Shown here piece after piece: positions 27,580 through 35,599 of a stretch of 64,000 nucleotides of DNA. The notes under the pieces were generated by a model. That model ran no database searches. It was not told the DNA's origin and saw only the letters and a program-made list of their open reading frames with translations. How positions within the stretch are numbered: the first letter of the stretch is position 1; every line of letters starts with the position of its first letter. Location: positions 1-64,000 of the forward strand of contig NZ_BOOA01000037.1 of assembly GCF_016862995.1 (NCBI RefSeq). The letters run 5' to 3'. This DNA comes from Acrocarpospora phusangensis (lineage in GTDB: Bacteria > Actinomycetota > Actinomycetes > Streptosporangiales > Streptosporangiaceae). The position numbers and the translations under genes were made by a program.

Positions 27580-28478
27580 CGGCCGCGACCTCGGCCAGGT
27601 CGATCACCTGGGCCCGCCGCCGCGCCACCGCCGCCCGCTTCTGGCACGACTTCCGCTCGCACAACAGCGCCCTGGCCGGCCTCGCGATCCTGGTCGTCTT
27701 CGCCCTGGTGGCGATCTTCGCGCCGCTGCTGGCCGACCCGGAGGGGCTCAACGTGGCCAGGGCCACCGCCAGGAGCCACCAGCCGCCGTCGGCCGAGTAC
27801 TGGCTCGGCACCGACCAGAACGGCGTGTCCATCCTGACCCTGCTCATCCACGGCACCCGGGTGTCGCTCATCGTCGGGCTGTCGGCCACCGCCATCGCCA
27901 TCGTCATCGGCACGCTGGTCGGCATCATGGCCGGCTTCTACGGCGGGTGGGCGCGTTCGCTGCTCATGGGCTTCACCGACTGGTTCCTGGTGATCCCGTT
28001 CCTGCCGCTGGCCATCGTGCTGGCGACCGTGCTGGGCGCCTCCCTGGTCAACATCATCATCGTGATCGGCGTCACCTCCTGGCCGGGTACGGCCCGGCTG
28101 GTGTGCGCGCAGACGCTGAGTGTGCGGTCCCGGCCGTACATGGAGAGGGCGAAGGCGCTGGGGGCGGGGGACTGGCACCAGATGACGCGGCACGTGCTGC
28201 CGAACGTCATGCCGGTCGTGCTCGCGCACGTCGTGCTCACCGTGTCGATCGCGATCCTGTCCGAGACCACGCTGTCCTTCCTCGGGCTCGGCGACCCGAC
28301 CGAGCAGTCGTGGGGGAACATCCTGGACAGCGCGTTCGGCACCGGGGCGATGTCCAACGGCGAGTGGTGGTTCGTGCTGCCGCCCGGCATCTGCGTCGTG
28401 CTGGTCGTGCTGGCGTTCACCCTGGTCGGGCGGGCCATGGAGGTCGTGCTCAACCCGCGTCTGAAGGAGGGCCATTGA
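27576..28478 (+). CDS. Oligopeptide-type ABC permease (DppC-like)
   Basis: Second permease, 300 aa. It starts at the GTG overlapping the preceding TGA (GTGA at 27576). Features: a cytoplasmic N-terminus, FWHDFRSHNSALAGLAILVVFALVAIFAPLL as first membrane segment, HWLGTDQ-like EYWLGTDQNGVSILTLLIHGTRVSLIVGL typical of DppC, and the EAA loop RPYMERAKALGAGDWHQMTRHVLPN. A longer frame that begins inside the previous gene is only the open shadow of this frame. Confidence 0.92.
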   Translation: MTAATSARSITWARRRATAARFWHDFRSHNSALAGLAILVVFALVAIFAPLLADPEGLNVARATARSHQPPSAEYWLGTDQNGVSILTLLIHGTRVSLIVGLSATAIAIVIGTLVGIMAGFYGGWARSLLMGFTDWFLVIPFLPLAIVLATVLGASLVNIIIVIGVTSWPGTARLVCAQTLSVRSRPYMERAKALGAGDWHQMTRHVLPNVMPVVLAHVVLTVSIAILSETTLSFLGLGDPTEQSWGNILDSAFGTGAMSNGEWWFVLPPGICVVLVVLAFTLVGRAMEVVLNPRLKEGH

Positions 28479-29455
28479 GTCTCCTCGAGCTGAAGGACCT
28501 GCGGGTCACCTACGCCGGGGACGTGCCCGCCGTCCGCGGGGTGGACCTGGCGGTGTCCCCCGGCGAGGTGCTCGGCATCGCGGGCGAGTCCGGGTGCGGC
28601 AAGTCCACCATCACCAACGCCGTGCTCCGGCTGCTGCCCCGCTCGGCCAAGGTAGAAGGCCAGGTCCTGCTCGACGGCGAGGACGTGTACGGCATGAAGT
28701 TCGGGCGCCTGCGCGCGATCCGGTGGGCCGAGGCGTCCATCGTCTTCCAGGGCGCCCTGCACTCGCTGAACGCGGTGCAGACCATCGGCAGGCAGATCGC
28801 CGAGCCGATCCTGCTGCACGAGCCGAAGACCTCCCGGCGGGAGGCGGACCGGCGGGTGGGGGAACTGCTCGAACAGGTCGGCCTGCCGGCGCGCCGGGCC
28901 AGGGACTACCCGCACCAGCTGTCCGGCGGGCAGCGGCAGCGCGTGATGATCGCGCTGGCGCTGGCCTGCAAGCCGCGCCTGGTGATCGCGGACGAGCCCA
29001 CCACCGCGCTGGACGTGATGGTGCAGGCACAGGTGCTGGAACTCCTGGGCGGCCTGGTCCGCGATTTGGGCCTGTCGCTGGTGCTGATCTCGCACGACCT
29101 GTCGGTGCTGGGCGCCAACTGCGACCGCGTCGCCGTCATGTACGCGGGGCGGGTCGTGGAGCAGGGCCCCGCGTCGTCGGTGTTCGACGAGTCGCGCCAT
29201 CCGTACAGCGCGGCGCTGGCCGGGGCCTTCCCCCGGGTGGGCGACGAACGCTTCCGGTACGCACCGCGCGGCCTGCCCGGAGATCCGCCGTTCCCCGGCG
29301 ACCTGCCGGGCGGGTGCGAGTTCCATACGCGATGTCCGGTCGCGCTGGAGGAGTGCGCGACGACGCCGGTCGCCCTGACGAGTGTGGCGCCGGGACGGGC
29401 CGCCGCCTGCCTGCGTGCCGGGGAGACCGGCCTGGACCTGCGAGGGGTGCGATGA
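28475..29455 (+). CDS. Oligopeptide-type ABC ATPase (DppD-like)
   Basis: First ATP-binding subunit, 326 aa. The start is TTG at 28475, overlapping the DppC TGA (TTGA) with AAGGAGG seven bases upstream. Walker A GESGCGKST, signature LSGGQRQRV, Walker B LVIADEPTTALD and the switch His in LISHDL are intact. The C-terminal oligopeptide-transporter extension contains three of the four cysteines typical of an Fe-S or metal site (CEFHTRCPVALEEC). Confidence 0.93.
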   Translation: MSLLELKDLRVTYAGDVPAVRGVDLAVSPGEVLGIAGESGCGKSTITNAVLRLLPRSAKVEGQVLLDGEDVYGMKFGRLRAIRWAEASIVFQGALHSLNAVQTIGRQIAEPILLHEPKTSRREADRRVGELLEQVGLPARRARDYPHQLSGGQRQRVMIALALACKPRLVIADEPTTALDVMVQAQVLELLGGLVRDLGLSLVLISHDLSVLGANCDRVAVMYAGRVVEQGPASSVFDESRHPYSAALAGAFPRVGDERFRYAPRGLPGDPPFPGDLPGGCEFHTRCPVALEECATTPVALTSVAPGRAAACLRAGETGLDLRGVR

Positions 29456-30405
29456 GCTCGGCGGATGTGGTGGCGCTCGCGGCGCGCGGGGTGTGCGTGC
29501 GGTTCGGTTCCGCGCGGGCGGTGGACGGCGTGGACCTGGAGATCGGCGCCGGGGAGATCGTGGCGCTGGTCGGGGAGTCCGGGTGCGGCAAGACGTCGCT
29601 GGCGCGCAGCCTGCTCGGCCTGGTCAAGCCCGCCGCGGGCAAGGTCGAGTACGGCACCAAGCCGCTTCGCTACTCGCGCGCGGATCTGAAGGAGTTCCGG
29701 CGGCACGTGCAGCTCGTGCTCCAGGACCCCAGCGGGTCCCTGAACCCCCGGCACACCGTGTACGAGGCCGTGGCGGAGGGCTTGCGCATCCACGGCGTCT
29801 CGGACCGGGAGGAGGTGCGGGTGGCCGACGCGCTCTCGAAGGCCGGCCTCCGTCCCCCCGAGCGATTTTTCCTGAAATATCCGCATGAACTGTCCGGGGG
29901 GCAGCGGCAGCGCGTCGTCATCGCCGGGGCGCTCGTGCTCGAACCCGACGTGCTCGTCGCCGACGAGCCCGTCTCCTCCCTGGACGCGTCCGTACGCGGG
30001 GAGATCCTGGCGTTGCTGCTGCGCCTGCGCGAGGAGCTCGGCCTGTCGGTGCTGGTCGTCACCCACGACCTCGGGCTGGCCTGGAACATCGCCGACCGGG
30101 TGGCCGTCATGTACCTGGGGCGGATCGTGGAGACGGGGGACACCGCCGAGGTGCTGATGAATCCCCGCCATCCGTACACGAAGGCGCTGCTGTCCGTGGT
30201 GCCCGAGGTGGCGCGGCAGGAGCCGATCGTGCTGGCCGGGGAGACGCCCGACCCCTCCCGCATCCCGGGCGGCTGCCGGTTCCGGCCGCGCTGTCCCGCG
30301 TACGCGGCCGGGCTGCCGGACGAGGTCGCCGCCCGCTGCGAGCGGGAGTCCCTCCCTGTGCTGCCCGCTGACCGGGGCCACCACGCCGCGTGCGTACTGG
30401 CCTGA
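29452..30405 (+). CDS. Oligopeptide-type ABC ATPase (DppF-like)
   Basis: Second ATP-binding subunit, 317 aa, starting at ATG 29452 in an ATGA overlap with the first ATPase. Walker A GESGCGKTS, Q-loop LVLQDPSGSLNPRH, signature LSGGQRQRV, Walker B VLVADEPVSSLD and switch VVTHDL are present, with the C-terminal CRFRPRCP motif. Together with the preceding genes it completes a five-subunit importer, so the operon encodes a self-contained transporter. Confidence 0.93.
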   Translation: MSSADVVALAARGVCVRFGSARAVDGVDLEIGAGEIVALVGESGCGKTSLARSLLGLVKPAAGKVEYGTKPLRYSRADLKEFRRHVQLVLQDPSGSLNPRHTVYEAVAEGLRIHGVSDREEVRVADALSKAGLRPPERFFLKYPHELSGGQRQRVVIAGALVLEPDVLVADEPVSSLDASVRGEILALLLRLREELGLSVLVVTHDLGLAWNIADRVAVMYLGRIVETGDTAEVLMNPRHPYTKALLSVVPEVARQEPIVLAGETPDPSRIPGGCRFRPRCPAYAAGLPDEVAARCERESLPVLPADRGHHAACVLA

Positions 30406-30420
30406 TTTTTGGAGATTCAG

Positions 30421-31710
30421 ATGAACGCCGGCGTGATCTGCTCAGATCTGATCAGGATCGACACCACCAACGAGGGCGACAACCGGGGCCGGGGCGAACG
30501 CGCCGCCGCCGAGTACGTCGCGACCCTGCTGGGCGACTGCGGGGTCGAGGCCCGCATCCTGGAGACCTCGAAGGGCCGGTCCAACGTGGTCGCCCGGGTC
30601 GCCGGGTCGGGCTCAGGGGACCCGTTCCTGATCCACGGGCACCTGGACGTGGTGCCGGCCGCCGCCGAGGACTGGACGCTGCACCCGTTCTCCGGCGAGA
30701 TCGTGGACGGCGTGGTCTGGGGGCGCGGGGCCGTCGACATGAAGGGCACCTGCGCGATGACCCTCGCCATGGTGAGCGAATGGGCCCGCGCGGGCGTGCG
30801 CCCCGACCGCGACGTCGTGCTCGCCTTCACCGCCGACGAGGAGGCCACCGGCGAGTACGGCTCCTACTACCTCGCCCGTCATCACCCCGGCCTGTTCGAG
30901 GGCGTCCGCGAAGCCATCAGCGAGGACGGCGGATACTCCGTGGTCCACGAGGGCAAGCGGGTCTATCCGGTCGCGGTCGGGGAGCAGGGCATGGCCTGGA
31001 TGCGGCTGCGGGCCCGCGGCGTGGCCCAGCACGGCTCGCTCCGCGCCACCGACAACGCGGTCGCCGAGATCTGCCACGCCATGTCCCGCCTGGCCGCCTA
31101 CGAGTGGCCGCTGCAGCTCACCCCGGGCGTACGCGGCATGCTCGACGGCATCTCCGCCGCCCTCGGCCGGCCGCTCGACCTCGACGACCTCGACGCCGAA
31201 GCCGAGCGCCTCGGCAAGGTCGGCGAACTGTTCAAGCACGTGCTCCGCAACTCGGCCAACGTCACCATGCTCAACGCCGGCTACAAGGTCAACGTCATCC
31301 CGGGCTCCGCGGAGGCCCAGGTCGACGGCCGCTTCCTCCCCGGCTCCCGGGACGAGTTCCTGGCCACCGTGGACTCCCTGCTCGGCCCCAAGGTCACCCG
31401 CGAGTTCGTCTGCTTCGAGGACGCCCCCGAGGCCGACCCCGGCGGCCCCACCTTCGACGCCCTCTGCGCCTCCCTCGTCGCCGAGGACCCGGCCGCGCTG
31501 CCCGTCCCGTACGTGATGAGCGGCGGCACCGACGCCAAAGCCTTCAACGAACTGGGCATCGTCACGTACGGCTTCGCCCCTCTGGCCCTGCCGGCCGATT
31601 TCGACTACAACGCCATGTTCCACGGGGTGGACGAACGGGTGCCCGTGGACGCCCTCGACTTCGGCGTACGCGTCCTGGACCGCTTCTTCCGCGCCTCGGG
31701 CCGCGCATGA
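30421..31710 (+). CDS. M20 family amidohydrolase (ArgE/DapE/aminoacylase type)
   Basis: Metal-dependent hydrolase of 429 aa that removes acyl groups from N-acyl amino acids or cleaves small peptides. Motifs: LIHGHLDVVPAAAEDW (His ligand), GRGAVDMKGTCAM (bridging Asp), FTADEEATGEYGSYY (catalytic Glu and ligand), VHEGKRV, HGSLRATDNAV in the lid, and FHGVDERVP (final His ligand). The ATG at 30421 is chosen because GGAG at 30411-30414 fits it; a TTG at 30409 would destroy that site. It lies 15 bp after the ATPase gene and overlaps the next gene by ATGA, so the enzyme likely processes what the importer brings in. Confidence 0.88.
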   Translation: MNAGVICSDLIRIDTTNEGDNRGRGERAAAEYVATLLGDCGVEARILETSKGRSNVVARVAGSGSGDPFLIHGHLDVVPAAAEDWTLHPFSGEIVDGVVWGRGAVDMKGTCAMTLAMVSEWARAGVRPDRDVVLAFTADEEATGEYGSYYLARHHPGLFEGVREAISEDGGYSVVHEGKRVYPVAVGEQGMAWMRLRARGVAQHGSLRATDNAVAEICHAMSRLAAYEWPLQLTPGVRGMLDGISAALGRPLDLDDLDAEAERLGKVGELFKHVLRNSANVTMLNAGYKVNVIPGSAEAQVDGRFLPGSRDEFLATVDSLLGPKVTREFVCFEDAPEADPGGPTFDALCASLVAEDPAALPVPYVMSGGTDAKAFNELGIVTYGFAPLALPADFDYNAMFHGVDERVPVDALDFGVRVLDRFFRASGRA

Positions 31711-32768
31711 CCCGTGTGACCGTCGTCTGGTCGGCGGAGACGCTGGCGCACGATCCCGGAGCCGAGATCTGGCTCGGGACGCGTACCCCGGGAACGGAGG
31801 TCGCGGAGCGGGTCACCGTCATCCGCGACGAGTTGGCGGCGGGCGGATTCCCGATCGTCGAGGCTGCGCCGCACGGGGACGAGGTCCTGCGGTCGGTCCA
31901 CGACCCCGCCTTCGTGGACCATCTGCACGGCATCTGGCAGAAGTGGGAGGACGGCGGCTACCCGCGTGACTACGGCCAGGATCGCGTGGTCCCCTACGTC
32001 TTCCCGACCGAGGCCATGCTCGCCGGCATGCCCGCGCACGACCCGGCGGCCACACACGCCCGCGCCGGTCTGTACTGCTACGACACGATGACCCTGGTCG
32101 GCCCCGGCACCTGGCGCGCGGCACGGGCCGCCGTGGACGCCGCCCAGACCGCCGCCGACCTGGTCGCCTCGGGGGAGCGGGTGGCGTACGCGCTCTGCCG
32201 CCCGCCCGGCCACCACGCCACCCCGGCTGGTTACGGCGGTTCCTGCTACCTGAACAACGCCGCCGTCGCCGCCCAGGCTCTCCGCGACCACGGCTTCGCC
32301 AGAGTGGCGATCATCGACGTGGACGCCCACCACGGCAACGGCACCCAGGCGATCTTCTGGGACCGCCCGGACGTCTTCTACGGCTCCGCCCACGTCGACC
32401 CCGGCGCCGGCTGGTTCCCCCACTACTTCGGCTTCGCCCATGAAACCGGCGCAGGCCCCGGCCACGGAACCACCCTCAACATCCCCATCGCCCCCGAATC
32501 CGGCGACGCCGCCTGGCTCTCCGCCCTCACCCGCCTCCGCGACGCCGCCGAGGCCTTCGGCGCCGAAGCCGTCGTCGTCTCCCTCGGCGTCGACGCCGCC
32601 GCCGACGACCCCGAAAGCCCCCTCCGCGTCACCACCACCGGCTACCACGAAACCGGCTCCGCCATCGCCTCCCTCGGCCTCCCCACGGTCGCCGTCCAGG
32701 AGGGCGGCTACCACCTGCCCTCCCTCGGCACCCTGGTCACCGCGACCCTCCGCGGCCTGAGCGGATAG
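31707..32768 (+). CDS. Histone-deacetylase-family amidohydrolase (acetylpolyamine amidohydrolase-like)
   Basis: Zinc amidohydrolase of 353 aa with the class II HDAC/acetylpolyamine fold. Seen: CRPPGHHATPAGYGGSCYLNN (tandem catalytic histidines and the active-site loop), AIIDVDAHHGNGTQAIF (zinc ligands D-x-H), SLGVDAAADDP (third ligand Asp) and EGGYHLPSLG with the transition-state Tyr region. Bacterial members remove acetyl groups from polyamines or other small amides. It is the last gene of the import operon, in ATGA overlap with the M20 gene, which suggests that the imported compounds carry N-acyl groups. Confidence 0.9.
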   Translation: MTRVTVVWSAETLAHDPGAEIWLGTRTPGTEVAERVTVIRDELAAGGFPIVEAAPHGDEVLRSVHDPAFVDHLHGIWQKWEDGGYPRDYGQDRVVPYVFPTEAMLAGMPAHDPAATHARAGLYCYDTMTLVGPGTWRAARAAVDAAQTAADLVASGERVAYALCRPPGHHATPAGYGGSCYLNNAAVAAQALRDHGFARVAIIDVDAHHGNGTQAIFWDRPDVFYGSAHVDPGAGWFPHYFGFAHETGAGPGHGTTLNIPIAPESGDAAWLSALTRLRDAAEAFGAEAVVVSLGVDAAADDPESPLRVTTTGYHETGSAIASLGLPTVAVQEGGYHLPSLGTLVTATLRGLSG

Positions 32769-32813
32769 CGATACGTAACAGATCCGTCACCCATCCGAAT
32801 ATGGTCACTGACC

Positions 32814-33377
32814 GTGACCTCCGGGAAGCATGAAGTCCCCTGGAGAGCGGAGGCGGATGTGGCCAGTGAGTTCCAGCGCAGGAAAGTCGTCGCGGTCTTC
32901 GACGCGATGGACGTGGACGGCGACGGGAGGCTGACCGAGGCCGACTTCCAGGCGCTCGCCCGGCGCTGGACGGCGGTCGCCGGGCCCGCCGACCCGGAGC
33001 GGCTGGCCGCCGTCATGACCGGTTGGTGGCCGGTGCTCAAGTCCGCCTCCGGCAGGGACGCCGTCAGCCTCGACGACGTGCTGCTCGTCGTGGAGCGGCT
33101 CGGCGAGATGGCGGACGCGGTCTCCGGCACCGCCGACGCGATGTTCGAGGCCATCGACCTGGACGGGGACGGCCTCATCTCCCGCGCGGAGTACGCCGCG
33201 CTCATCCAGACCTGGAACGGCACGCCCGCCGCCACCGACGAGATCTTCCCCCGTCTCGACCTGGACGGCGACGGCCGGATCACCCGCGACGAGTTCCGCG
33301 TCCACTGGACCGAATTCTGGGCAGGCGACAACCCGGACGCCCCCGGGACCTACGTCTTCGGCGCGCTGGTGGAGTGA
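32814..33377 (+). CDS. EF-hand calcium-binding protein
   Basis: Calerythrin-like cytosolic protein of 187 aa. Three canonical 12-residue calcium loops are visible: DVDGDGRLTEAD (~33), DLDGDGLISRAE (~117) and DLDGDGRITRDE (~151); a fourth, second-position hand (~64-80) lacks the acidic ligands. Four-hand architecture with one degenerate hand is usual for this actinobacterial group, thought to act as calcium sensors or buffers. GTG at 32814 is used as start. Its last 16 codons are duplicated immediately downstream. Confidence 0.88.
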   Translation: MTSGKHEVPWRAEADVASEFQRRKVVAVFDAMDVDGDGRLTEADFQALARRWTAVAGPADPERLAAVMTGWWPVLKSASGRDAVSLDDVLLVVERLGEMADAVSGTADAMFEAIDLDGDGLISRAEYAALIQTWNGTPAATDEIFPRLDLDGDGRITRDEFRVHWTEFWAGDNPDAPGTYVFGALVE

Positions 33378-33424
33378 CAACCCGGACGCTCGCGGGATGT
33401 ACGTCTTTGGCGCGCTCGCCGCAG
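33327..33424 (+). repeat. 49-bp direct duplication of the EF-hand gene 3' end
   Basis: GACAACCCGGACGC…TACGTCTT(C/T)GGCGCGCT at 33327 recurs at 33376 with about 85% identity by eye. The second copy starts on the stop codon and is not translated in that frame. It may be the tail left from a collapsed tandem EF-hand paralogue. Confidence 0.8.
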
Positions 33425-33546
33425 TCGCCGCCCGCCAGGAGAGTGATGCGTTTGATCGTGACCGTCACGTTCACGATCGGGTCCGCGGCGGCGGGGGTCT
33501 GGAGCAGCGTGAGCAGCCCCGCCCCCAGTACCTCCACCAGGAACAC
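33425..33546 (-). pseudogene. Possible truncated secreted-protein fragment
   Basis: On the minus strand the frame from GTG 33546 reads a signal-peptide-like segment (VFLVEVLGAGLLTLLQTPAAAD) followed by PIVNVTVTIKRITLLAGGDCGE, similar in style to small secreted actinobacterial proteins. It then runs into the duplicated EF-hand tail, where the protein-like character is lost. It looks like the 5' part of a gene cut off by the rearrangement. This is tentative; it may be chance coding on an antisense frame. Confidence 0.3.
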
Positions 33547-33672
33547 TCGTAAAGGGTGTGCATGTGACGAACGGTAGGTATGCGCGTACGCAGGGCGCCT
33601 GAGCATGCCCCTGCTCAAATCCTTCGCGCGGCGGAGGCCGGCCCGTCGGCGTGGCCGCTATTCTCCGGCCTC

Positions 33673-34404
33673 ATGATTATTCGATTACTGGGCGTCGCCG
33701 CGGCCGTCCTCGTGACGGTCTCCGGTACGGCGCACGCGCATCCCGTCAAGGGCGAGCCCACACTCACCCACAACAAGATCTACAAGAAGCCCGCACTGCC
33801 CAAGACCACCTGCAAGCCGGCCAAGGGCACCTCCAAGTCCTCGACCGAGAAGTACGTCAAGAAGCTCGTCTCCTGCCTGAACACGGCCTGGAAGGGCACA
33901 ATCGACGGCTTCCAGCCGGTGAAGGTCATGTTCACCACGGAGAAGGAGTCCTGCTCCAGCGGGATGGACATCGCCGGCTCGTACGCCACGATCTGCGGCA
34001 CGGTCATCAGAGTGCGGCTGGCCGACGACTGGATCAAGGCCAAGAGCGACCTGAAGGCGTTCGCTGTGATCACCCGGACCTGGAGCGGCGTCGTCCAGGG
34101 GCAGACGGGCATCGGCCAGGCGTGGTGGCGGATGGACAACGACCCGTCAGGGGACGAGGTGGACGAGCAGACCCACCGCTTCTACCTGCAAGCCGACTGC
34201 TTCGCCGGGGTGTCCGCCAAGAGCCTCGGACGCAAGATCAAGGACTTCAAGGCGCTGATCGCCGGCATGGAGCCGCCCGAGTACGGCTACCTCAAGTACA
34301 ACGGCAAGCCCGCCAACCGGGTGTACTGGCTAAAGAAGGGCTACCAGGCCGGCCGAGCCGGAGCCTGCAACACATGGACGGCAGGTTCGCCGAAGGTCGC
34401 CTGA
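33673..34404 (+). CDS. Secreted neutral zinc metallopeptidase homologue lacking the zinc motif
   Basis: A 243-aa secreted protein with a signal peptide (MIIRLLGVAAAVLVTVSGTAHA). The layout follows the YpfJ-like neutral zinc metallopeptidases: LVSCLNTAW (~67), SYATICGTVIRVRLADDW (~103-120), then the place of HEYGHHVQ-TGI and the LELQADCFAG motif. Here these read RTWSGVVQGQTGI (135-147) and FYLQADCFAG (170-179): both zinc histidines and the third ligand Glu are replaced. The surrounding fold residues, including the Cys pairs, are kept. It is therefore predicted to be catalytically dead, a binding or structural paralogue. A TTA codon is the fifth codon. The ~300 bp upstream holds only the fragments listed. 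Homology is inferred from motifs. Confidence 0.7.
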   Translation: MIIRLLGVAAAVLVTVSGTAHAHPVKGEPTLTHNKIYKKPALPKTTCKPAKGTSKSSTEKYVKKLVSCLNTAWKGTIDGFQPVKVMFTTEKESCSSGMDIAGSYATICGTVIRVRLADDWIKAKSDLKAFAVITRTWSGVVQGQTGIGQAWWRMDNDPSGDEVDEQTHRFYLQADCFAGVSAKSLGRKIKDFKALIAGMEPPEYGYLKYNGKPANRVYWLKKGYQAGRAGACNTWTAGSPKVA

Positions 34405-34488
34405 CACGCCAAGGGTGGTGGCAGTCCAACGAACCCGCGCCAAGAACAGAACGGGGCTCAGAACCTCTGACAGCATCAAGTCGGCCAC

Positions 34489-34553
34489 TTTTGGCGCCGG
34501 TGCGGCGAGCAGCGTCACCTGCGTTAACGGCGCCGGATAACGGCGAGAAGCGG
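34489..34553 (+). repeat. Dispersed intergenic element, copy B
   Basis: Begins TTTTGGCGCCGGTGCGGCGA and ends CGGCGAGAAGCGG, in the 228-bp gap between two convergent genes (33673-34404 and 34633-35478). It has the same two-part direct-repeat structure as copy A and about 85-90% identity to it by eye. Nothing else was seen in the gap. Confidence 0.85.
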
Positions 34554-34632
34554 CTAGCTGGGCCATTTGCCGGGCGCCCTTATCCGGGTCGACGGACTTG
34601 TCAGGTTCTTGGCGCGGGCACCACGGAATCGA

Positions 34633-35478
34633 TCAGGACGTTTTCGTGGTGAGCCACTTTTCGTGGGCCGTCCATAAGCGTGGCCAGAGCTGGGCGCGTT
34701 CCTCCCACGTCAGCGTGAGGCCGAACACGTCCGCCAAGGCTTCGGCGAAATCTTCTTCGCGGTCGAGGACGGTGGTGGTGTCGCCGTGGCCGAAGCGGCG
34801 CAGGACCAGGCCGGTGAGGGCGTCCACGCCGTGCGCGTCGCGGCGCTGGATGGCGGAGGTCCGCACGAACGAGGAGTCCGGGGAGGTGCTGAGGTGTTTG
34901 TGCATGCTGTCGAAGGCGTCCATGCCGACCGGCCCCGGGCGCAGGTCCATGCCGTAGAAGCTGCCGCGCGGGTCGTGGTCGAAGCGCCAGCCGCCGGGTT
35001 CGGCTTCCGAGGGGCGCAGCCCGTACTCGAAAGGGCCCTGCCGGTAGGTGCCGGCGATCAAGGGGATGGGCTCGTGGATCGCGTCGCCGAGACCCGCGTC
35101 GACCAGCCATTCGCCGGTCGGGTTGTCGCCGGTGGGGAGGCCGGCGACGGTGAGGACCAGGTGGTTGCCGACCGACCCGGCCGGGGACTCCGGAGTGCCC
35201 TGGACGCTGCCGAAGTGACGCGTGACCTGGTAGCCGAGAGCGGTCAGCAGCGCCCATAACGCGCCGTTCAGGTGGAAGCAGTAGCCACCGCGACCGCCGA
35301 CGATGCGGGCGGCCGACTCCATCGGATCCACGGTCGTGGGCTGGTCGAGCCAGATCGCCAGGTTCTCGTACGCGACGCGTTCGACGTGGGTCTGCTGGAG
35401 CAGGAACAGCCCTTCCACGCTCGGCGGGCCGTCGTGCAGCAGTCCAAGCCTTCGCAGGTAGCCCTCGACATCGATCAC
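34633..35478 (-). CDS. nat: Arylamine N-acetyltransferase
   Basis: Cytosolic enzyme of 281 aa that transfers an acetyl or other acyl group from CoA to arylamines or hydrazines; members also act in ansamycin ring closure. The Cys-His-Asp triad is visible: GGRGGYCFHLNG (Cys), GNHLVLTV (His) and LVDAGLGD (Asp). N-terminal VEGYLRRLGL and VERVAYENLAIWL are family motifs. GTG at 35478 is used, since homologues begin shortly before this VEGYL segment; the frame is open for 57 more codons. No ansamycin genes are nearby. Confidence 0.92.
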   Translation of the reverse strand: MIDVEGYLRRLGLLHDGPPSVEGLFLLQQTHVERVAYENLAIWLDQPTTVDPMESAARIVGGRGGYCFHLNGALWALLTALGYQVTRHFGSVQGTPESPAGSVGNHLVLTVAGLPTGDNPTGEWLVDAGLGDAIHEPIPLIAGTYRQGPFEYGLRPSEAEPGGWRFDHDPRGSFYGMDLRPGPVGMDAFDSMHKHLSTSPDSSFVRTSAIQRRDAHGVDALTGLVLRRFGHGDTTTVLDREEDFAEALADVFGLTLTWEERAQLWPRLWTAHEKWLTTKTS

Positions 35479-35537
35479 ACGCACACGGTATCCGCCGCCA
35501 CCGACATTCTCCGGCGCCCGTGCCGTCCAGGCATGAG

Positions 35538-35596
35538 TGCACGATTTCTGCACATTGATGGGTAACTCGTCTGCACGTCGGCGCTCTACGCTGCAC
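35538..35596 (+). promoter_or_regulatory. Four TGCAC boxes before the response regulator
   Basis: TGCAC occurs at 35538, 35549, 35572 and 35592, i.e. 11, 23 and 20 bp apart, close to whole helical turns; the last two extend to CTGCACGTC. Direct repeats on one face of the helix are the usual binding pattern of OmpR-type regulators, so autoregulation is likely. Confidence 0.5.
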
Positions 35597-35599
35597 GTC

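Noticed and set aside
26673-28478. A 601-residue frame spanning both permeases
   Set aside because: Only its last 300 residues (from GTG 27576) are permease-like; the rest is a shadow of the first permease.
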